Assembly (NCBI GenBank): GCA_016719945.1
Contig: JADJYE010000003.1
Location: forward strand, 372,001 to 436,000
DNA: 64,000 nt
Source: Polyangiaceae bacterium
Lineage (GTDB): Bacteria; Myxococcota_A; Polyangia; Polyangiales; Polyangiaceae
Direction: 5' to 3'
Below the pieces are notes generated by a model. The model saw only the letters and a list, made by a program, of their open reading frames with translations. It had not been told where the DNA came from and made no database searches. Below are positions 34,969 through 44,166 of the stretch, in pieces (within the stretch, counting starts at the first letter, position 1; the number at the start of each line of letters is the position of its first letter). The position numbers were made by a program, and so were the translations under genes.

Positions 34969-35406
34969 GCTCGCCCGATCGACCGGCTCGATCAGGAAGT
35001 GGAAGACCGCCCGATCGTGCCACAGGTCGTAGCTCGCTTCAGGCAGATCGGCTGCCAGCACGTCTGCGCACGACCACGTCACCGCGCGGGCGCGCTGTCC
35101 GAGGCGCGCTCGCGCGGCCGCCAGCGCCGAAGCAGAGATCGAGGGGTCATGGCTCGAGTAGAGCCGCCGCGCGTCGCGCCGTCGAGCGGAAGGTCTCGGA
35201 CCCTCTCCTCTCGCCAGCGCGAAGCGGCGCTCGCTGGGCCCCGAGGCGTCGACGCGCCTATGGCTGCTGCTCTACCGGGCGTGACGCATGCTCGAGATCG
35301 GGCGGTCCGCGTCAGTCGTACGGCCCCTCGGCTCCTGTTCGTCGACCCCGTCACGGTCATCTGCGACGGCGTCGACGACCTCGTCATCGACGCCCGGAGC
35401 GGCAGG
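34969..35406 (-). pseudogene. Truncated duplicate of the methyltransferase region
   Basis: This stretch is nearly identical to 37685-38324, with a 202-bp internal deletion. 34969-35138 matches 37685-37854, then 35143-35406 matches 38061-38324, with scattered single-base differences. It holds the middle of the SAM methyltransferase gene (at 37436) without its 5' coding part or 3' end, so it cannot encode the enzyme. The flanks (34850-34968 and 35407-35530) show no gene of their own. A plus-strand peptide (TVICDGVDDLVIDARSGR...) is shared by both copies. Confidence 0.75.
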
Positions 35407-35532
35407 CTCGTCCGCGAGGAGAAGGGCGTCGGCAACCAGCTCACGCGCGCGATCCTGATGGCAGACGGCGCCTTGCTGGTGACCGCGATCGAGTGGACCG
35501 GGAGCGTGTGGGTTGCGGACGTGGGGGGTGAG

Positions 35533-37326
35533 TCAGCCCTCGGATGTCGCCAGTGCTCGGCACTCGAGGCCGAGCGCGCGCAGCCGTGCGGCCTGCGGGG
35601 CGCCGATCGTACCCTCCGCGATCTGGAGCACGGCGCCTCGCCGGATCCCCGGATCGAGGTCCGGGAGGCAGCGAAAGAGCCAGGTGTAGTGGTGGGGCTC
35701 GAGGGAATCGTCGAGCGTGATGGTGAGTCGCGGCGCTGAGGCGGAGAGTTCGAAGTCATAGCGCAGGTCCCCCGTCTCGACGGTGAGCGCCTGGATCTTC
35801 CTGCGTCGGGCGGGCTCGAGCCACGCCTGGACGGTCTGGGCGCTGGCGATCGTCAGCTGCCTCAGACGGTCGACGAAGGAGAGGGCAAACACCTCCTCCG
35901 GGGCGTAGCGATCGAAGACGGACTCGAGCCGAAGGACCTCGAGCGCAGGGAAGGCGAGCCCGCGCAGCGCCGCGAGAGCCTTGGGTCCACCGAGGTCCAA
36001 GCTGAGCTCGGTGAGCCGCTCGCGCGCACGCGGGTTCAGCGCGGCGACGAGCTTCGGGGGGGCCTTGAGCTTGCGCACGCGGGACAGGCGCTCGGACGCG
36101 AGCAGCGCGCAGGCGGCGGCGTCCTCGCGACCCGAGACCGCGAGATCCTCGATCGTCGCGAGTAACGGGTCGGTGGCCTTCGGGACCAGCTTCTCCAGAG
36201 AGAGGAAGGCGCGGCTCAAGAACCCATTGTCCAGCCTCGTGTGTCTCGGCAAGAGGCAGCGGTCGAGCGAGCGCAGCCAGACGCGCAGGTGCTGCCGCTC
36301 GAGGGCGGCGAGGCGCCGCGCCCGGGCAGGAGTCGGAGGCTCCTTGGAGGCCGCCAGCGCGAGCGCGATGTATTCACCCCGCGGGTCGCCGCGCCCCGAG
36401 AGCCAATCGGCGAAGACCGCGCGCCGCTCGAGGTCCTCCGGGGCGTCAGCGATCCACTCCAAGAAGGTGCGCTCACTCGTCGGGGTCGACGCGGCCGTGC
36501 CGAGCTTGGGCTTCGCGGGGCCCTTCGGCGCCGGCCCGGCGGCGCTCGGCTTGTCCACCGTCTTGCCCGCCTTCGTCGAGAGGAACAGCGTCTTGATCCA
36601 CTCCAAGGAGGGCACTGCCTCGAAGAGGTCCTTCAGGCCGCGGGCGTCGCTCTTGTCTCCGTGAGCCGCGGCGAGCAGCGCGAGCGCAAGGAACAGAGGG
36701 TTCTCGGGACGCGGCGACACTGGCGGGTACTTCAACAGGTCGACGACCGCCGCGGCGACGCGACGGTCCCGCGGAAGCTCGAGCAGCGCGAGCGCTCGGG
36801 CGCAGATGTCGGTCCCCGCGCCCGAGCCGAAGTGTTCGAGCAGAGCGGGGAGCGCCTCGAGCGAACGGCTCGCCGCGAGGTCCAGCCACGCAGCGTGCAG
36901 CGCGTGGCGAGGGCGCAGCGGGATCGGCTTCGGCTCGAAGGGCCCCGCCGGCGGGAGCCCGTGGGCTCGAGCGAGGAACTGCCGCGCCGCCTCGAGCGCC
37001 GGTCCGCGCCATAGTCTCACGACCTCCGACGCCCCCGCGAGCGGCGTCGCCCGAAGCGCCTCGAACGGCGCTCCGTGCAGGATCGCCAGACCCACCGCGC
37101 GCGTCGCGCCGCCGAGGCCCCACCCGTCGAACGGGAATTCGGCCAGGAGCCGAGCCGCGAGCTCGCCCACCGCCTCCGTCCTCGGCCACTCGGCCAATGC
37201 AGCGAGCCTCCGCTCGGTGGCAGGACGGCTCGAGCTCGTCAGCGTCGCGAACAGCTGCGGCAAGTCGTGGGGGTCACGCGCGCGCGCTCGTTCGATCCAC
37301 GGATCTGCTTTGGGCACGAGCGGCAT
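35533..37326 (-). CDS. TIGR02996-domain protein with HEAT- and LRR-like parts
   Basis: This 597-residue protein starts at ATG 37326. The N-terminal half is helical and HEAT-like (ALEAARQFLARAHGL, ALLEHFGSGAGTD, VVDLLKYPPV). The TIGR02996 signature (FLEWIADAPEDLERRAVFADW followed by GDPRGEYIAL) sits near residue ~290. The C-terminal half has strands of LRR-like spacing (LTELSLDLGGPKALAAL, LEVLRLESV). TIGR02996 proteins are abundant in myxobacteria and planctomycetes and have no settled role. The 3' end abuts the duplication remnant. Confidence 0.75.
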   Translation of the reverse strand: MPLVPKADPWIERARARDPHDLPQLFATLTSSSRPATERRLAALAEWPRTEAVGELAARLLAEFPFDGWGLGGATRAVGLAILHGAPFEALRATPLAGASEVVRLWRGPALEAARQFLARAHGLPPAGPFEPKPIPLRPRHALHAAWLDLAASRSLEALPALLEHFGSGAGTDICARALALLELPRDRRVAAAVVDLLKYPPVSPRPENPLFLALALLAAAHGDKSDARGLKDLFEAVPSLEWIKTLFLSTKAGKTVDKPSAAGPAPKGPAKPKLGTAASTPTSERTFLEWIADAPEDLERRAVFADWLSGRGDPRGEYIALALAASKEPPTPARARRLAALERQHLRVWLRSLDRCLLPRHTRLDNGFLSRAFLSLEKLVPKATDPLLATIEDLAVSGREDAAACALLASERLSRVRKLKAPPKLVAALNPRARERLTELSLDLGGPKALAALRGLAFPALEVLRLESVFDRYAPEEVFALSFVDRLRQLTIASAQTVQAWLEPARRRKIQALTVETGDLRYDFELSASAPRLTITLDDSLEPHHYTWLFRCLPDLDPGIRRGAVLQIAEGTIGAPQAARLRALGLECRALATSEG

Positions 37327-37435
37327 GCGAACCGTGATGGCCGAGTGGGTCAACCCCGACGTGTGAAGGTGCGCGAGGCGCGGCTGCCGCGGAAGAGCGA
37401 GGACCACTCCGGGAGGGCAGGCGCGCCCCGGCGAC

Positions 37436-38068
37436 TCAGCTCCGCGCGGCCGCCGGGAGGCGGCAGAAGCAATAGGAGAACTCCTGCTCGCTGCCCCACG
37501 GTGTCCTGTGGATCTCCGTCGCTGCACCCAGCAGCTCGAACGGGGCTCCGAGCTCACGATGGAGGTCTTCGGGAGTGTAGCGAGCGACGCGAAGCCCGCT
37601 GCACTTGTCGGGGCCGTTGGGCCCGAACGTCGCGAGCACGACGACGCCCCCCGGCTTCAGCGATCTGCGCAGTGTGGCGAGGTAGCTCGCCCGATCGACC
37701 GGCTCGATCAGGAAGTGGAAGACCGCCCGATCGTGCCACAGGTCGTAGCTCGCTTCAGGCAGATCGGCTGCCAGCACGTCTGCGCACGACCACGTCACCG
37801 CGCGGGCGCGCTGTCCGAGGCGCGCCCGCGCGGCCGCCAGCGCCGAAGCAGAGAGATCCAGAACCGTCACCGAGAGGTCGAGCTCCAGCGTGTCATCGAC
37901 GAAGGTCGAGGCGCCGCCGCCGATGTCGATCACCGCGGCGCGCGGTCCGAGGCCCGCCTGCTTCACGAAGCCCAGCGACGTCTCGAGGTGGGACCGAAAC
38001 CAGCTCAGCTCGTCGATCGCCTTCGTCTGGTAGACGCTCTCCCAGTGGTCTTTGGGCGCCGGGGTCAT
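37436..38068 (-). CDS. Class I SAM-dependent methyltransferase
   Basis: This 210-residue protein has the Rossmann motif I VIDIGGGASTFVD, motif II TVLDLS, an acidic loop before WSCADVLAADL, the motif YDLWHDRAVFHFL and a later KPGGVVVLATF strand. The layout resembles thiopurine- and tellurite-type small-molecule methyltransferases. The DLWHDRAVFHFL segment is characteristic of that group. The substrate is unknown. A partial second copy lies at 34969-35406, so this gene was involved in a local duplication. Confidence 0.85.
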   Translation of the reverse strand: MTPAPKDHWESVYQTKAIDELSWFRSHLETSLGFVKQAGLGPRAAVIDIGGGASTFVDDTLELDLSVTVLDLSASALAAARARLGQRARAVTWSCADVLAADLPEASYDLWHDRAVFHFLIEPVDRASYLATLRRSLKPGGVVVLATFGPNGPDKCSGLRVARYTPEDLHRELGAPFELLGAATEIHRTPWGSEQEFSYCFCRLPAAARS

Positions 38069-38324
38069 GGCTCGAGTAGAGCCGCCGCGCGTCGCGCCGT
38101 CGAGCGGAACGTCTCGGAACCTCTCCTCTCGCCAGCGCGAAGCGGCGCTCGCTGGGCCCCGAGGCGTCGACGGGCCTATGGCTGCTGCTCTACCGGGCGT
38201 GACGCATGCTCGAGATCGGGCGGTGCTCGTTAGTCGTTAGGCTGCTCGGCTCGTGTTTGTCGACCCCGTCACGGTCATCTGCGACCGCGTCGACGTCCTC
38301 GTCATCGACGCCCGGAGCGGCAGG
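37685..38324. repeat. Intact partner copy of the local duplication
   Basis: This segment contains most of the methyltransferase 5' half plus 250 bases upstream. It is repeated at 34969-35406 with a 202-bp deletion. Divergence is limited to scattered substitutions in the sections compared, so the duplication is recent relative to the gene content. The two copies are in the same orientation, about 2.7-2.9 kb apart. Confidence 0.75.
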
Positions 38325-38358
38325 GCGCGCCGCCCCGCCGCCAACTCGGCAAGGCGCT

Positions 38359-38852
38359 TCAAACCTGGACCTCCGCGTCGTCGTCGAGCCGCGCGTGCGG
38401 ATCTGGGCCCAAGACGGCGCTCGGGTTCTCCCGCTCCACGCGGGACAGGGCGTCCTCGATGTCGGTCGCCCAAACCCCCCGCGCGGTGAGCGCGAGGTGC
38501 CGGTCGCGTGGCGAATGCGGAGGATCTGGTAGCCGTTGGCCTGCGCGATATCCGCCGGCGTGTAGAGGATTGCCTCGACCCTCCCGTAGGGAAGCATCTC
38601 CCGGCCGACGCTGAGGCCAGCGTCGGTGACGGTCACGCGCCGGCCAGCCAGCTTCACGTAGAGGCCGAAGAGGAGTGACAGGAGCAGCAGGGTGGCCAAT
38701 GTGGCACCGACGGCCAGCCCCAGGTTCTTCGTTCGGCGCTCCACGGTCAATTCGACCGCAATCAGAGCGGCGAGCACCGCCACGAAGTAGAGCTTGCCCA
38801 GGATCGGCCGCCGCACGGTCCACGTTATCGCCGCGAGCGGGCGCCCCTTCAT
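38359..38852 (-). CDS. Small membrane protein with PH-like domain (one frame change)
   Basis: The gene starts at ATG 38852. Two transmembrane helices (ILGKLYFVAVLAALIAVEL and GLAVGATLATLLLLSLLFGLY) precede a PH-like beta domain (GRRVTVTDAGLSVGREMLPYGRVEAI). After HAT the frame changes near 38505. The shifted frame continues credibly (LALTARGVWATDIEDALS, RVERENPSAVLG) to a stop at 38359. I read it as a single gene with an indel, giving about 164 residues. The bPH-like family usually has no assigned role. The region downstream joins the duplication block. Confidence 0.55.
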
Positions 38853-39008
38853 GACGCCCTCGTCCTGCGCGGACAGTCGGTCGCCATGGTCCCCATCCTC
38901 CCCATTGTTCGAGAGGCTACAGGAAGGACGATACGGACGGAATGGCGTCTTGGCGTCCAAGCGCCCGGAGAGTCGGTGTGGGGCGCTTCGCGTGGGGTGA
39001 GGAGGGAG

Positions 39009-39826
39009 TCAGCTGAACGAAACCAGGTAGGAGAGGCCATTGCCCGGATCCTTCGCGGCCCTCCAATCTTCGACGACCTCCTTCACGTCTTTGCCCTTCT
39101 CGGCCGCGCCCAGCAGCGCGAGCACCACCACGACGGGTACGAAGGGCGCGACGCTCAGGTTGATCACAGCGGTCGCAGCGCCGGCGAGGAGGCCGGCCGT
39201 CCCGAGCAAGGCTTTCTGATTTCTCCTCAGCCAGCCGTCTCGTACCTTCCCGCACACCGCGAGCTTCTTCTTGATGTTCGGGATGGGGGGGGCCCCAGGG
39301 CCAGCGGCCGCGAAGCAGGGCGCGGGGGGGGGGGGGGGCCGCGGGGGGGGGGGGGGGGAGGAGGGGGCCCCCCACGGGGGGAGCGGGGGAGGGCGGGCCC
39401 GCGAGGAGGGGGCGCGGGGCCCCCGGCGTAATGGGGGGCGCCGCCGTGCATGAGATCTCCCACCAGCGCCCGCGGGAGGCCGCCCAGCAGCTCGCGCATG
39501 ACCTCCTCTTGTCGCAGCTGCAGGGGGACCTTCGCGAGCGCCAAGGTCCAGCTGCTCTTCTTGCCCGAGTCCTGGCACAGCTTCAGAAACTCGGGGTCGC
39601 GGCAATCCTCTCGCACCGCTTCGAGCAGGCGGTCTCCATGCGACTCGATGGCCTCCTCCGGTCGCAGCCGCTCGAACACGCCCTCGGCGTCCAGCCTGCT
39701 CCTGGCCTCTCCCACCGCCGCGTCCGCGCCGACCGTTCCCCAGGACGCCGCCTCCGGATCGAGGATGTAGAGCTTGTCGAAGTAGAGCGCCGAGGCCTTG
39801 AGCAGCGGCAGCTCTGCGTCCGTCAT
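39009..39826 (-). CDS. Hypothetical protein interrupted by a poly-G patch
   Basis: The 5' part (ELPLLKASALYFDKLYILDP, then a helical chain to about codon 130) and the 3' part (two hydrophobic helices, LLAGAATAVINLSVAPFVPVVV, then EKGKDVKEVVEDW) each look coding. Between them, at 39288-39430, the sequence degenerates into G/C runs. Codons upstream of the ATG at 39826 (LYYYPYAT) continue in frame without a start, so the true N-terminus may lie further upstream, beyond another indel. The family is unknown to me. Confidence 0.5.
39288..39430. other. Low-complexity poly-G patch, probably an assembly artefact
   Basis: Runs of 15 G (39324-39338) and 16 G (39343-39358), separated by CCGC, are followed by further G and C runs of five to six. 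Nothing else in the window looks like this. The patch sits inside an otherwise plausible coding region and breaks it. Two-colour sequencing reads ending in poly-G, or a bad gap fill, would produce exactly this. A genuine G-rich structure is less likely. Confidence 0.7.
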
Positions 39827-40062
39827 GGTCGCGTAGGGGTAGTAGTAGAGGTTGTGCTTGGTCCTGTTCTTCCTCGTCCCACGGTCGCCAGGCGGGCCGG
39901 TCTCTCGCCTGTCCCGATGCTCTCGACGCCTTCGACGCGGCCTCGCCGTGCGACCTCGATCCCCTGGACCCCCCAGAGGTGTTTGTATCTCAAGCGGTCG
40001 AGCTCGTCAGGACCGATGTGCGGCGGCGTGACCCGGTCGACGCGCGTCGCGCGCTCGCCGCC
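39827..40062. other. Gap without a recognisable gene
   Basis: Apart from the possible upstream codons of the minus-strand gene (39827-39895), I see no coding signal, repeat or promoter in this stretch. It separates the damaged hypothetical gene from the truncated AraC regulator at the edge of the BREX island. Confidence 0.5.
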
Positions 40063-40500
40063 CTACGCGCGACCGCGCCGATAGCGAAGCGGTGAGGCGC
40101 CGGTCCAGCGGCGGAAGGCGCGCGAGAAGGCGCTGGCCTCGGAGTACCCGGTGAGGGCGGCGATCTCTTCGACGCTGAGCGCGGGGTCGGCGAGGTAAGC
40201 GCAGGCGAGCTCGCGGCGCGCCTGGTCGAGCAGCTCGGAGTAGGCGACGCCTTCGGCCTCGAGCTTGCGCTGCAGGGTCCGTGGGCTCACGCCGAGGCGG
40301 CGCGCGAGGGTGGCGATGTCGGCCAGGCCTTCGCCGATCATGGCGGCGAGGGTGGTGCGGGCGTGGTCGACGAGGGCAGGGGACGGCGCGCGCGCGGCGA
40401 GGTGCAGGCCGTGTCGCTCGAGGATCGCGCGCAAGGTGGCGTCTGCGCCGACGATGGGGCGATCCCAGGTGAACTTCCCCCCGCCGAGCGGACAGGTTGA
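40063..40500 (-). pseudogene. C-terminal fragment of an AraC-family regulator
   Basis: The readable frame (about 145 codons) begins abruptly after a TAG at 40501-40503. It contains the end of the N-terminal domain (DRPIVGADATLRAILERHG) and a full AraC HTH pair: ATLARRLGVSPRTLQRKLEAEG and ALTGYSEASAFSRAFRRWTG. A complete member of this type (AraC with an arabinose-binding-like N-domain) would be about 330 residues, so more than half is missing. The cut lies next to the 3' end of the BREX helicase gene, suggesting that the defence island inserted here or that a deletion joined the two. Confidence 0.75.
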
Positions 40501-40635
40501 CTATGCCGCCATCGCGGCGATGTGTCTCTTGAGTTCGAACTCGATGCGGCTCTCGTAGTCGGTATCCGATGCATCAACCCCTTCGTGGCGTAGCCCGCGA
40601 GCGAGCTGCACGATGGGGGCGTGGTCGAGGGAGCC
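40501..40635 (-). other. Short open stretch between brxHI and the AraC fragment
   Basis: In the same frame as the repaired brxHI end, 44 codons follow the TGA at 40636-40638 without interruption to the TAG at 40501. They read as credible protein (APIVQLARGLRHEG, ESRIEFELKRHIAAMAA). This may be the true C-terminus of brxHI separated by a nonsense change, or a remnant of another gene. No convincing start codon or ribosome site precedes it. Confidence 0.35.
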
Positions 40636-42845
<2,210 letters not shown>

Positions 42846-42852
42846 CGCGCGC

Positions 42853-44163
42853 TCACAGGTCGACCGCCGCGCCGCCGAAGCCGCCCTCGGGCGGAGGCTC
42901 GTCGAGGTCACGCCCCGCGAGCACCGCCTCCTCCTCCGCGGTCAGCTGCTTCGGCGTGAAGCCGAGCAAGGTGTGCGCGTCGAGGTCGGGGTCGTCGGCG
43001 AGCAGGTCGAGGATGTCGACGTATCTGCGAAGGAACTGCCGCGGGACGACCCCCACGGCGCCGCGGAAGCCCGCGGTCACCTGGTCGACCAGCTGCTCGA
43101 CCAGCGCCCTCGGCAGGCGGCGCTCAGCCTCCTCCTCGGACAGGTCGGGGTGGATCGAGCGCAGCTTCAGGGCGACCTTGATCAGCCGCTCGCGGTCGAA
43201 CGGCTTCAGCGCGAGCTGCGGCTGCCGCAGGCTCGGCACGCCATTGATCTCCTCGTACTTCACGCGGTCGTGCAGCGCCTCGACGCCGCGCACCCCGCGC
43301 CGATCGTCGAAGAACGTCGGCGTGCCGGTGATGACCCACAAGAGGCCCGGCAGCTCGGCGGCCTTGTCGACGATCTGGCGGATGGCGTTCAGCGACGAGG
43401 CGCGGACGTCCGAGCGCGAGCGGAGCATCGTCTCCGCCTCGTCGATCACGATGACCAGGCCCTTGTAGTCGGCGCTGCGGACGATCTCGAGAACACCCCG
43501 CAGGTACGCGAGGGCGCTCGTGCTCTCGATCTCCCCCTTGAGCTGCGCCAGCCTCTTGGCGCTCGCCGCGATGTTCTCGCTGCCGGACAGCCACGAGATC
43601 AACGTGGAGGCGTCTTGCAGCTGGCCGGCCTGCTTCAGCTCAAAGATGCGGCGCACCACGCGCTTCATGTCGTCGGGGACGTTGCCGCCCGCGGAGGCCA
43701 GCTGCTCGTCGAGCTTCGCCTTGACCTTCTCGTCGAAGGCCGGGTCGCTCTCGGGGGTGCCGGTCTTCACCAGCGCGTCCTCGACGCGGCCGATCCAGCG
43801 ATCGAGCAGATCGCCCAGGGCGCCCTGCTCGCAGCGCGGGGTCGACAGCCCGCCGACGACCTTGCGGTACAGATCGTCGAACTTGTGCAGGTGAAAGTCG
43901 TTGTCGGAGACGACGACGAAGCTGGTCACGAAGCCCTGCTGCTGGGCCTCGGCCACGAGCATCCGCGCCATGAAGGTCTTGCCGCAGCCATAGCCACCCC
44001 GCAGGAACTTCACGTCGCCCTCGCCGCGTTGCACCTCGGCGAGCTTGCGGGCGAGCTCCTTGCGCGGCCCGTCGATGCCGACCGCGAACGCCTCGAGCCC
44101 ACGCAGGGGGACCGTGCCATTGCGCAGGCTCTTGAAGATGCTCACGGCGTCCCGGAATGCCAT
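42853..44163 (-). CDS. brxD: BREX ATPase BrxD
   Basis: This 436-residue P-loop protein has Walker A GGYGCGKTF (~residue 54), Walker B VIVIDEAETM (~235) and a later QPQLALKPFDRERL segment typical of BrxD. It begins MAFRDAVSIFKSLRNGTVP and follows pglZ with a 3-bp gap, so the two are co-translated. BrxD (DUF2791-type ATPase) accompanies BrxHI in type 2 and type 6 BREX and is thought to work with the helicase on DNA. No frame change is seen. Confidence 0.9.
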   Translation of the reverse strand: MAFRDAVSIFKSLRNGTVPLRGLEAFAVGIDGPRKELARKLAEVQRGEGDVKFLRGGYGCGKTFMARMLVAEAQQQGFVTSFVVVSDNDFHLHKFDDLYRKVVGGLSTPRCEQGALGDLLDRWIGRVEDALVKTGTPESDPAFDEKVKAKLDEQLASAGGNVPDDMKRVVRRIFELKQAGQLQDASTLISWLSGSENIAASAKRLAQLKGEIESTSALAYLRGVLEIVRSADYKGLVIVIDEAETMLRSRSDVRASSLNAIRQIVDKAAELPGLLWVITGTPTFFDDRRGVRGVEALHDRVKYEEINGVPSLRQPQLALKPFDRERLIKVALKLRSIHPDLSEEEAERRLPRALVEQLVDQVTAGFRGAVGVVPRQFLRRYVDILDLLADDPDLDAHTLLGFTPKQLTAEEEAVLAGRDLDEPPPEGGFGGAAVDL

Positions 44164-44166
44164 CGC

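Noticed and set aside
34861..35739. Plus-strand open frame of 292 codons over the duplication remnant
   Set aside because: It joins antisense methyltransferase and TIGR02996 shadow sequence. Only a short central stretch looks protein-like, and I report that as a remnant.
39288..39430. A regulatory G-quadruplex
   Set aside because: The runs are far longer than elsewhere, break a coding frame and look like a sequencing artefact. I report them as such.
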